Shown here in pieces: positions 1 through 5,495 of a stretch of DNA of 7,592 nucleotides (the stretch's first letter is position 1; every line of letters starts with the position of its first letter). The notes beneath the pieces were generated by a model. It saw nothing but the letters and a program-made list of their open reading frames with translations. It did not search any database and was not told the DNA's origin. The translations under genes were made by a program, and so were the position numbers. This DNA is from Pseudomonadota bacterium (GTDB lineage: Bacteria; Desulfobacterota; Syntrophia; Syntrophales; JADFWA01), in NCBI GenBank assembly GCA_030610915.1, contig JAUWQS010000069.1, forward strand, positions 1 through 7,592, written 5' to 3'.

Positions 1-2
1 TG

Positions 3-770
3 GGGGCAAGCGCCTATCCAAGAACTATAGACTTTGTACCTTTCCGTGAGATAGCAGATAAAGTTGGGGCCTGCATCATGGCGGATATAGCGCATATTGC
101 AGGTCTTGTGGCGGTTGGTATTCATCCTACGCCGATACCGGTTTGCGAGTATGTCACCACAACTACCCACAAGACGCTGCGTGGGCCAAGGGGAGGGCTT
201 ATCATGTGCAAGAAGGATTTTGCCAAAGTCCTGAACAGCCGTGTATTTCCCGGAAGCCAGGGTGGGCCCTTTATGCATACAATTGCCGCCAAGGCGGTGG
301 CATTAAAAGAGGCCCTGACCGATGAATTTAAGGTTTATCAGTCACAGATAGTGAAAAATTCCCGGGCCATGGCAGATGAGTTAATTTCTCAGGGATTTCG
401 CCTCGTTTCTGGAGGGACAGATAATCACCTTCTCCTGATTGATTTGACAGACATTGGGATTACAGGAAAGGATGCAGAGGAAGTCCTTGACCGGACCGGC
501 ATAACAACTAACAAAAACACAATACCATTTGATACAAAGGGCCCCCGGATTACCAGCGGGATCAGGATTGGAACACCTGCAGTCACCACGAGGGGGATGA
601 AGGAAGAAGAGATGAAAATCATAGCCCGTGCCATTTCAGACACTCTCAAGAATATGGAGAACAACAAACGGCTGGCGGAGGTAAGAGAAGAAATCGGCTC
701 TCTTTGCGAAAGATTCCCTCTTTACAGTGAGCGGTTGGCGGAGGGAGAAGCAATGAGCAATGAGAAATGA
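3..770 (+). CDS. glyA: Serine hydroxymethyltransferase, 3' part (5' end outside window)
   Basis: GlyA is a cytosolic PLP enzyme that interconverts serine plus tetrahydrofolate with glycine plus 5,10-methylene-THF, feeding thymidylate, purine and methionine synthesis. The reading frame is already open at base 3, with [11 protein letters not shown] before the first internal ATG (78), so the gene starts upstream; about 255 residues are present of a usual ~415. Visible SHMT signatures are [11 protein letters not shown] (the Asp and His that contact PLP), then [14 protein letters not shown] with the Schiff-base lysine encoded at 171-173, and LCERFPLY near the C-terminus. The last six residues (AMSNEK) and the stop are encoded by a 7-bp tandem repeat array (749-818), so the natural tail probably ended near YSERL and was extended by the repeat. 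Only 3 bp separate the stop from the next ATG, suggesting cotranscription. The identification is secure. Confidence 0.97.
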   Translation, partial: GASAYPRTIDFVPFREIADKVGACIMADIAHIAGLVAVGIHPTPIPVCEYVTTTTHKTLRGPRGGLIMCKKDFAKVLNSRVFPGSQGGPFMHTIAAKAVALKEALTDEFKVYQSQIVKNSRAMADELISQGFRLVSGGTDNHLLLIDLTDIGITGKDAEEVLDRTGITTNKNTIPFDTKGPRITSGIRIGTPAVTTRGMKEEEMKIIARAISDTLKNMENNKRLAEVREEIGSLCERFPLYSERLAEGEAMSNEK

Positions 771-818
771 AAAATGAACCCGAAACCCAAAACCCAAAAC
801 CTGAAACCTGAAACCTGT
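749..818 (+). repeat. Ten-unit heptanucleotide tandem array across the glyA/dCMP deaminase junction
   Basis: Ten consecutive 7-bp units in strict register: AGCAATG twice, AGAAATG, AAAAATG, AACCCGA, AACCCAA twice, AACCTGA twice, AACCTGT. The array grades from an AATG-type to an AACC-type unit. It encodes the last residues and stop (768-770) of glyA, the ATG (774-776) of the next gene and that gene's first 15 codons. Because 7 is not a multiple of 3, gain or loss of one unit shifts the reading frame. The register was read by eye base by base. The origin and any function are unknown. Confidence 0.9.
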
Positions 819-1259
819 ATTGACCGACCGAGTTGGGATGAATATTTTATCGACATAGCGGAACTCGTGTCGAGACGTTCCACATGTTTGAGACGTTCTG
901 TAGGCGCCGTTATAGTAAAGAATCGAAGGATACTGTCAACAGGATATAATGGCGCCCCAACAGGGCTTCGTCACTGCTGCGAGGTTGGATGTATACGGGA
1001 ACGATTGAATATTCCTTCCGGTGAACGCCATGAACTCTGCCGGGGACTGCATGCGGAACAGAATGCTATAATCCAGGCAGCCCTTCACGGGGTGAGCGTG
1101 AAGGACGCTACTCTTTACTGCACAAATCATCCATGCATAATATGTTCAAAGATGATAATAAACGCAGGTATAATTAATATCATTTACCGGCAAGGCTATC
1201 AGGATGAGTTAGCCGTAGAAATGTTAGAGGAAGCGGGAATCAAGGTGTCAAAATTATGA
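774..1259 (+). CDS. comEB: dCMP deaminase (ComEB/dCMP-dCTP deaminase family)
   Basis: Zinc-dependent cytosolic deaminase converting dCMP to dUMP, the precursor for thymidylate synthase; 161 residues. It shows the family pattern: RPSWDEYF near the N-terminus, [21 protein letters not shown], the zinc ligand and catalytic pair HAE (His93, Glu95), then HPCIIC with zinc cysteines 121 and 124, followed by KMIINAGI. Family members normally begin just before the RPSWDEYF block. Here about 15 extra residues ([14 protein letters not shown] and flanks) are encoded by the heptamer array, and 774 is the only ATG in frame before the conserved core; no GTG or TTG fits either. A non-canonical ATT at 819 would give the standard N-terminus. 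The ribosome binding site is weak and lies within glyA. It ends in an ATGA overlap with nrdR, so the two are probably translationally coupled. The function is firm; the start is uncertain. Confidence 0.93.
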   Translation: MNPKPKTQNLKPETCIDRPSWDEYFIDIAELVSRRSTCLRRSVGAVIVKNRRILSTGYNGAPTGLRHCCEVGCIRERLNIPSGERHELCRGLHAEQNAIIQAALHGVSVKDATLYCTNHPCIICSKMIINAGIINIIYRQGYQDELAVEMLEEAGIKVSKL

Positions 1260-1726
1260 AGTGCCCTTTTTGCTCACATGCAGAGAACAGGGTTATTGAT
1301 TCCCGAATAAGTAAGGATGGCAACGCCATACGCAGGAGGCGGGAATGTCTTGCCTGTGAAAAGAGGTTCACCACCTATGAATTCGTGGAAGAAAGCCTCC
1401 CGATGGTGGTAAAGAAGGATGGCAGGAGAGAGCGCTTCGATAGAACAAAAATACTTGCCGGCATAAAAAAAGCGTGTGAGAAACGTCCCATCGGCACGGA
1501 TGTCATCGAAAATATAGTTGACAGGGTTGAGCGGGCCTGCCAGGAGCTTGCTGTAAAAGAGGTCTCTACATCCGCGATAGGTGAAAAGGTTATGGCAGAG
1601 CTCCACAAGCTCGATGGGGTAGCCTATGTGAGATTTGCATCGGTATACAGGCAGTTTCGAGATGTCACCGAATTTTTGGATGAATTAAAATACTTCTTGA
1701 GCCTGGAAGAAAAGAAGGATAAATAG
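1256..1726 (+). CDS. nrdR: Transcriptional repressor NrdR
   Basis: NrdR represses ribonucleotide reductase operons by binding NrdR boxes in a nucleotide-dependent manner. At 156 residues it has the usual length. The N-terminal zinc ribbon is complete (Cys3, Cys6, Cys31, Cys34: MKCPFC and CLAC) with the basic stretch RRRREC between the pairs. An ATP-cone domain spans roughly residues 48-138 ([18 protein letters not shown] at its start, [14 protein letters not shown] near its end). Its ATG overlaps the dCMP deaminase stop as ATGA, with AAGGTG a few bases upstream as ribosome binding site. The pairing with dCMP deaminase makes sense, since both govern dNTP pools. I see no NrdR box in this window, so its targets lie elsewhere. 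Confidence 0.97.
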   Translation: MKCPFCSHAENRVIDSRISKDGNAIRRRRECLACEKRFTTYEFVEESLPMVVKKDGRRERFDRTKILAGIKKACEKRPIGTDVIENIVDRVERACQELAVKEVSTSAIGEKVMAELHKLDGVAYVRFASVYRQFRDVTEFLDELKYFLSLEEKKDK

Positions 1727-1734
1727 GGCACAAA

Positions 1735-1814
1735 GGTTCAGGGTTCAGGGGTTCAGGGGTTAGAAAGCAAGCGGCCAACCTTGAACCTTTGAACCCTGAA
1801 CCCTGAACCCTGAA
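1735..1814. repeat. Inverted heptamer tracts in the nrdR-ribE gap (long imperfect hairpin)
   Basis: The left arm (about 1735-1759) is a run of GGTTCAG/GGTTCAGG units. The right arm (about 1779-1814) is the opposite-strand version: CCTTGAA, CCTTTGAA, then CCCTGAA three times. The arms are complementary over roughly 25 bp, with a spacer of about 19 bp. A second, perfect 8-bp inverted repeat, AAGCGGCC at 1769-1776 (in the spacer) and GGCCGCTT at 1822-1829 (beyond the right arm), interlocks with the first, so the two stems could form only as alternatives or as a pseudoknot-like fold. There is no U-tract, so it is not a standard terminator. Confidence 0.85.
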
Positions 1815-1862
1815 AATGACAGGCCGCTTATGACTATTGAGACCTGCTGAGAGCTACTAAAA

Positions 1863-2495
1863 ATGTTCACCGGTATAATAGAAGGAGAGGGGATTGTACG
1901 AAGAATCGAAAGGAGCAGGGAGGATGCCTTGCTGAAAATAGATACTTCTCTGAACCTTGATGAGGTGAAGACCGGGGACAGCATAGCGGTAAGCGGGGTA
2001 TGTCTTACGGTTACCACCAAAAATAACAGTGGCTTTGCGGTTGATGTCTCAGCGGAAACGCTGTCAAAAACAACCCTTAAATCATTAAAGAGGGGAGAGA
2101 AAGTAAACCTTGAAAAGGCCTTGAAGGTAAATGGGTTTTTGGGTGGACACGTAGTCCTGGGGCATGTTGACTGCATCGGAAAAATTTGCGAAAGGGTCAT
2201 AAAATCGAATTCCCTGATATTCGGGGTTGAGATAGATGCGGCATTCAGTAAATATATGGTGGAAAGGGGATCGATAGCTGTAGATGGTATCAGCCTCACT
2301 GTAATTAGGTGTGAGAAAAACAGATTCTATGTTAATATTATTCCTCACACTGCCCGGATGACAACCCTGGAACACAAAATGGTGGCCGATACTGTAAACA
2401 TAGAAACTGATATACTTGGAAAGTACATAGAAAAACTACTCCGAAACAATAAAGGGGTCGATATGGCATTCTTAGCCGAGCATGGATTTGCTTAA
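1863..2495 (+). CDS. ribE: Riboflavin synthase, alpha subunit
   Basis: Final step of riboflavin synthesis: dismutation of two 6,7-dimethyl-8-ribityllumazine molecules to riboflavin and the pyrimidinedione; the enzyme is normally a trimer. At 210 residues it has the family length and contains both internally duplicated barrels. The first has MFTGIIEGEG, GVCLTV (45-50), SAETL and VNLE. The second has GGHVVLGHVD (94-103), GSIAVDGISLTV (about 136-147) and IPHT (160-163), ending VNIETDILGKY. The MFTGI start is invariant in the family and fixes the ATG even though the upstream sequence (GAG, then CTACTAAAA) is a poor ribosome binding site. Unusually, ribD does not precede it; the 136-bp gap to nrdR holds only repeats. 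No FMN riboswitch is recognisable upstream. Confidence 0.97.
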   Translation: MFTGIIEGEGIVRRIERSREDALLKIDTSLNLDEVKTGDSIAVSGVCLTVTTKNNSGFAVDVSAETLSKTTLKSLKRGEKVNLEKALKVNGFLGGHVVLGHVDCIGKICERVIKSNSLIFGVEIDAAFSKYMVERGSIAVDGISLTVIRCEKNRFYVNIIPHTARMTTLEHKMVADTVNIETDILGKYIEKLLRNNKGVDMAFLAEHGFA

Positions 2496-2510
2496 CCCGG
2501 ACAAGCCTGA

Positions 2511-2587
2511 GGTGAAAGGTAGGAGGTAAAATAAAAAGGTAGGAGGTAAAATAAAAATGATTTTATTTTTCTCCTATTTCCTGTCTC
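2511..2587. repeat. 20-bp tandem duplication with inverted tail in the ribE-ribBA gap
   Basis: A perfect 20-bp direct repeat occupies 2515-2534 and 2535-2554 (unit begins AAAGGTAGGAGG and ends TAAAATAA). It can be read as 7+7+6 bp sub-units, each starting GGT or TAA. The following stretch from 2561 (TTTTATTTTTCTCC, then TATTTCCTGTCTCC) is the imperfect reverse complement of the second copy, so GGAG...TAAAATAAAA can fold back on TTTTATTTTTCTCC with a 3-4 base loop. The stem is A/T-rich without a GC clamp, so I do not call it a terminator. The AGGAGG in each copy resembles a ribosome binding site, but neither copy is followed by a start codon at a sensible distance with an open frame. Confidence 0.8.
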
Positions 2588-2687
2588 CACGCAGTTATTT
2601 CGTAATTTTCGGACTTTCGTGATCGACTTAAATTTTTTTGCCATTTTTGCAAGAACTTTACAACTAAGAGACTAAGGGAGAGGTATA

Positions 2688-3890
2688 ATGGGTATTAGCA
2701 CAGTAAATGAAGCCATTGAAGATATCAAAGATGGTAAGATGGTCATTCTGGTAGATGATGAAGACAGAGAAAACGAAGGAGACCTCTGCATGGTTGCGGA
2801 GCACGTCACATCGGAGGCAATCAACTTCATGGCAAAACATGGCAGAGGATTGATATGCCTTTCTCTTGACAGCGAGATTGCCGACAGGTTAAAATTACCA
2901 CTGATGGTATACAATAACGAGTCCTGTTTTCAGACAGCCTTTACCGTATCGGTCGAGGCCCGGTCCGGGGTTACAACAGGAATATCGGCAGCCGACAGAG
3001 CAACCACAATACTTACAGCCGTTGCTGCCGGCGCAAAACATGATGACCTGGTAAGTCCAGGTCATGTATTCCCCATACGCGCAAAAAAAGGCGGGGTACT
3101 GGTCAGGACCGGCCAGACGGAGGGTTCTGTCGATCTGGCGCGGCTGGCCGGGCAGAAACCCGCAGGCGTTATCTGTGAGATCATGAAGGATGACGGCACA
3201 ATGGCGAGAATGCCTGATCTGGATATCTTTGCAAAAGAACACAACTTAAAAATAGTAACTATCGCCGACTTGATCAACTTCAGGCTGCAGCACGAGTCCC
3301 TTGTTAGAAGGATTGCAACCGCCACTCTTCCCACACGTTATGGCGGCCTCTTCGAGTTAATAGTCTATGAAAATGATGCGGATGATTCGGAACACGTAGC
3401 CTTAGTCAAAGGTGACATCGGGCCGGAAGACGAGGTGCTGGTGAGGGTCCATTCGGAGTGCCTGACGGGCGATGTTTTTGGTTCAGAGAGATGCGATTGT
3501 GGCGACCAGCTCCATACCGCCATGAAGATGGTGGAAGAAGAGGGCAAAGGGGTTATCGTATATATGCACCAGGAGGGAAGAGGCATAGGTCTGGCAAACA
3601 AGGTAAAAGCCTATCACTTGCAGGAACATGGGAGAGATACTGTTGAGGCGAATCTTGAGCTCGGGTTTAAGGTGGACCTCAGAGATTATGGGATAGGCGC
3701 CCAGATCCTGGTTGACCTGGGTGTAAAAAAGATGAGATTAATGACCAACAATCCCAAGAAGATTGTAGGTCTCCAGGGTTATGGTATGACAATGACAGAG
3801 AGGGTGCCTATAGAGGTAAAACTCAACAAGAATAATGTCCGTTATCTTCAGACGAAGAAGGAAAAGATGGGGCATCTCTTAGAAATATAG
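2688..3890 (+). CDS. ribBA: Bifunctional 3,4-dihydroxy-2-butanone-4-phosphate synthase / GTP cyclohydrolase II
   Basis: Supplies both precursors of riboflavin: the N-terminal half makes dihydroxybutanone phosphate from ribulose 5-phosphate, and the C-terminal half opens GTP. The protein has 400 residues, typical of RibBA. RibB domain (about 1-203): [11 protein letters not shown] (23-33, with metal ligand Glu28), [22 protein letters not shown] and [11 protein letters not shown]. RibA domain (about 206-400): [20 protein letters not shown] with zinc cysteines 258, 269 and 271, [31 protein letters not shown] and LMTNNPKK. The intact RibA motifs separate it from the RibBX-type fusions, whose second domain is degenerate. 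One oddity: the RibB motif usually reading GHTEA is GQTEG here, putting Gln143 where His is a known metal ligand. Ribosome binding site AGGGAGAGG precedes the ATG. It lies between ribE and ribH. Confidence 0.97.
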   Translation: MGISTVNEAIEDIKDGKMVILVDDEDRENEGDLCMVAEHVTSEAINFMAKHGRGLICLSLDSEIADRLKLPLMVYNNESCFQTAFTVSVEARSGVTTGISAADRATTILTAVAAGAKHDDLVSPGHVFPIRAKKGGVLVRTGQTEGSVDLARLAGQKPAGVICEIMKDDGTMARMPDLDIFAKEHNLKIVTIADLINFRLQHESLVRRIATATLPTRYGGLFELIVYENDADDSEHVALVKGDIGPEDEVLVRVHSECLTGDVFGSERCDCGDQLHTAMKMVEEEGKGVIVYMHQEGRGIGLANKVKAYHLQEHGRDTVEANLELGFKVDLRDYGIGAQILVDLGVKKMRLMTNNPKKIVGLQGYGMTMTERVPIEVKLNKNNVRYLQTKKEKMGHLLEI

Positions 3891-3925
3891 TTTCGAGTTT
3901 AACCTGAACCTGTGAACAGGTCACA

Positions 3926-3931
3926 AGGAGG
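3926..3931 (+). promoter_or_regulatory. Orphan Shine-Dalgarno sequence upstream of the ribH palindrome
   Basis: AGGAGG here is a perfect ribosome-binding core but has no ATG, GTG or TTG at the right distance; the three-way-junction repeat begins about 10 bp later. The surrounding GTCACAAGGAGG closely matches GTTACAGAGGAGG just before ribH (4021-4033), so the palindrome is flanked by an imperfect direct repeat that includes both Shine-Dalgarno sequences. It may be a relic of the ribH leader separated from its gene by the element, or purine-rich coincidence. Confidence 0.4.
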
Positions 3932-3940
3932 AGAGTAATA

Positions 3941-4019
3941 TCTCAATAAGTTCGGGTAGGGGCGACTTTAGTCGCCCACATCGGGAGGTTAAAACCTCCC
4001 CTACCCTAATTTATTGAGA
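3941..4019. repeat. Three-way-junction palindromic repeat in the ribBA-ribH gap
   Basis: A 79-bp nested inverted repeat, read directly. The outer arms TCTCAATAA (3941-3949) and TTATTGAGA (4011-4019) are perfect. A second stem GGGTAG (3954-3959) pairs with CTACCC (4001-4006). Inside it are two hairpins: GGGCGAC/GTCGCCC (3960-3966 with 3971-3977, loop TTTA) and GGGAGGTT/AACCTCCC (3983-3990 with 3993-4000, loop AA). The result is a cloverleaf-like fold with very few unpaired bases. The shape resembles REP/MITE-type mobile palindromes more than a terminator; the right edge lies only 19 bp from the ribH start. No clean target-site duplication is visible next to the arms. Confidence 0.9.
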
Positions 4020-4027
4020 AGTTACAG

Positions 4028-4033
4028 AGGAGG
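4028..4033 (+). promoter_or_regulatory. ribH ribosome binding site
   Basis: A perfect AGGAGG, five bases before the ribH ATG at 4039, fixes that start. It lies 8 bp outside the right arm of the palindrome at 3941-4019, close enough that folding of the element in mRNA could affect ribosome loading. That effect is inference. Confidence 0.8.
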
Positions 4034-4038
4034 TAGGT

Positions 4039-4509
4039 ATGGTGTTGCCAAAGATTATCGAAGGAAAAATTGTTGCGAAAGAGATGAAGTTTGGACTTGT
4101 AGCCAGCCGTTTTAATGACTTCATATGCGAAAGACTGATAGGCGGCGCGGTGGACGCCCTCAGGAGAGCGGGGGCAGACGAGAAAGATATATACATAGTA
4201 AGAGTTCCCGGTTCTTTCGAGATACCGCTTACGGCTAAAAAACTTGCAAAGAGCGGGAGATTCGATGCCATTATCTGTCTTGGAGCAGTGATAAGAGGCG
4301 CCACTCCTCATTTTGAGTACATCAGCTCCGAGGTTTCCAAGGGAATCGCCGCTGTGTCATTAGAGACTGAAATTCCTGTTGCCTTTGGTGTCATCACTAC
4401 AGACACGATTGAACAGGCAATTGAAAGAGCCGGCACAAAATCTGGAAACAAGGGATGGGATGCCGCTCTTTCTGCTATTGAGATGGTCGATCTTTTCAGA
4501 AAATTATGA
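4039..4509 (+). CDS. ribH: 6,7-dimethyl-8-ribityllumazine synthase
   Basis: Penultimate riboflavin step: condenses dihydroxybutanone phosphate (from RibBA) with the ribitylaminouracil intermediate to form lumazine, the RibE substrate. Family members assemble into pentamers or 60-mers. The 156 residues carry all landmarks: SRFN (23-26), VPGSFEIP (56-63), [14 protein letters not shown] (82-95) with catalytic His91, GVITTDT (117-123), and [15 protein letters not shown] with its substrate-phosphate Arg. The start is set by a perfect AGGAGG five bases upstream. Its stop is 7 bp from the nusB ATG, an arrangement common where ribH and nusB share a transcript. The 148-bp leader holds a strong palindromic element. 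Confidence 0.97.
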   Translation: MVLPKIIEGKIVAKEMKFGLVASRFNDFICERLIGGAVDALRRAGADEKDIYIVRVPGSFEIPLTAKKLAKSGRFDAIICLGAVIRGATPHFEYISSEVSKGIAAVSLETEIPVAFGVITTDTIEQAIERAGTKSGNKGWDAALSAIEMVDLFRKL

Positions 4510-4516
4510 GGAATCG

Positions 4517-4936
4517 ATGGGTCAAAGGAGAAAGGCAAGGGAAGTTGCTCTACAGGTTCTTTACCAGATCGACGTTGCAAAAATTGAAGTAAAAGAGGCT
4601 GTAGAGCTTTTTTGGAATAACTTCGAGGCGCCGGAAGAGGTAAAGGAATTTTCTTCCAGCCTGATAGAAGGCACATGGAATCACAGAGAAGAGATAGACA
4701 GACTCATCAGCGGTTGTTCTGAAAACTGGTCTCTCAGGAGAATGGCAAAGGTGGACAGAAGCATACTCCGGATGGCGACCTATGAAATCCTATATTGCCG
4801 GGATATCCCTTCCAAAGTAACTCTCAACGAGGCGGTCGACCTCGGAAAAGATTATGGTTCAGAAAACTCAAGTTCCTTTATAAATGGTATTCTGGATGCC
4901 TTATATGCAAAACTGCGAAAAGGAAATACAGATTAG
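4517..4936 (+). CDS. nusB: Transcription antitermination factor NusB
   Basis: NusB binds boxA RNA with NusE (ribosomal protein S10) and promotes antitermination on rRNA operons. The protein has 139 residues, the same as E. coli NusB, and is all-helical. N-terminal RRKAREVALQVLYQID is the arginine-rich, RNA-binding start of the family. The C-terminal half carries KVDRSILRMATYEILY, IPSKVTLNEAVDLGKDYG and FINGILDALY. The frame is open further upstream inside ribH, but the ATG at 4517 matches the family N-terminus and follows a GAGGA seven bases earlier that overlaps the ribH stop, so translation is probably coupled. Its 3' end overlaps the next gene for any plausible start of that gene. Confidence 0.96.
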   Translation: MGQRRKAREVALQVLYQIDVAKIEVKEAVELFWNNFEAPEEVKEFSSSLIEGTWNHREEIDRLISGCSENWSLRRMAKVDRSILRMATYEILYCRDIPSKVTLNEAVDLGKDYGSENSSSFINGILDALYAKLRKGNTD

Positions 4937-5495
4937 AATATCGACTGAACCACCCGATGTTCTCAATTATGAGAACCTGGTTTTAGGGCTTTTTTCCGAT
5001 GAAAGACCACCCAGAGGATACTGTGGCCTTATTGACTGGCGTCTCAATGGCATGATCTCAAAAGAGCTTGCAAGGGGAAGAATTACAGGCAGTCTTATGG
5101 AAAAGGTTCTCATTGCGCCCAACCGCCGAATACTCTCATCTAAAGTATTACTCTGGGGTTTTGGAAATTCTACTGAACTGACCTACGATATATTTTACAA
5201 TGCGGGATACAATATTTCCCAAACGATCGTAAAGATGGGTTGCCTCAATTTCGCCTTTAATATCCCAACTGCCGGTTCGCGCAACCTGAAAGTGTCTCTG
5301 ATAACAGAAGCGATGGTCACCGGGGGCTTCGATTTTTTTTCGACAAATATCGAGAAATCAGTTCCATTTTCTCTTTGTGTGTTGGGTGATGAATCCTCTC
5401 TTGACGAAATAGTTCTCGGCCTTTACAAGGTTAAGATAGAGGTCAAAGATAGGATCAAGTTTGATATCTTAGACGCAAAAAAAGGGAGATTATGA
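4905..5495 (+). CDS. Stand-alone Peptidase_M17 N-terminal-domain protein (no catalytic domain)
   Basis: About 196 residues resembling the N-terminal, macro-like domain of leucyl aminopeptidases: a strand LVLGLF (25-30), DERPPRG (32-38), GLIDWRLNGMISKELARGRITG (from 41), a strand ending KVLIAPN, then VLLWGFGN (81-88), and later strand VSLITEA. The metal-binding catalytic half of M17 peptidases (NTDAEGR-type motif) is absent; the ORF stops and trkA starts in an ATGA overlap, so this is the whole protein and not a peptidase. The function is unknown. M17 N-terminal domains have nucleotide-ligand-like folds, and in E. coli PepA this half contributes to DNA binding, so a regulatory or binding role is possible. 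Start uncertain: ATGs at 4884, 4896 and 4905 all lie inside nusB. An ATT at 4932, seven bases after AAAAGGA and overlapping the nusB stop, would give the most family-like N-terminus (RISTEPPD). There is no signal peptide. Confidence 0.75.
   Translation: MQNCEKEIQIRISTEPPDVLNYENLVLGLFSDERPPRGYCGLIDWRLNGMISKELARGRITGSLMEKVLIAPNRRILSSKVLLWGFGNSTELTYDIFYNAGYNISQTIVKMGCLNFAFNIPTAGSRNLKVSLITEAMVTGGFDFFSTNIEKSVPFSLCVLGDESSLDEIVLGLYKVKIEVKDRIKFDILDAKKGRL

Noticed and set aside
1735..1814. CRISPR array
   Set aside because: Units are 7-8 bp, contiguous and inverted; there are no unique spacers of 30 bp or so and no cas genes.
1760..2299. Long minus-strand ORF (179 codons) opposite ribE
   Set aside because: It is a composition shadow of ribE: Ser/Thr/Pro/Phe-rich with no domain, and its first part covers the repeat. 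The forward frame is an unmistakable riboflavin synthase.
2541..2575. Intrinsic terminator after ribE
   Set aside because: The fold-back exists, but the stem is almost all A/T apart from GGAG/CTCC and is not followed by a clear T-run.
2638..2664. Sigma-70 promoter before ribBA (TTGCCA ... TACAAC)
   Set aside because: The spacing is about 15 bp and the -10 match is weak; in such AT-rich sequence this is expected by chance.
2496..2687. FMN (RFN) riboswitch before ribBA
   Set aside because: The conserved RFN core blocks are not visible; the region is AT-rich with a tandem duplication instead. The same holds for the nrdR-ribE and ribBA-ribH gaps.
3904..3917. Small palindrome ACCTGT-GA-ACAGGT just after ribBA
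   Set aside because: A six-base stem with a two-base loop and no T-run; too short to call a terminator or operator on its own.
3941..4019. tRNA or tRNA-like gene
   Set aside because: The cloverleaf shape is suggestive, but arm lengths are wrong, loops are 2-4 bases and there is no anticodon or T-loop consensus.
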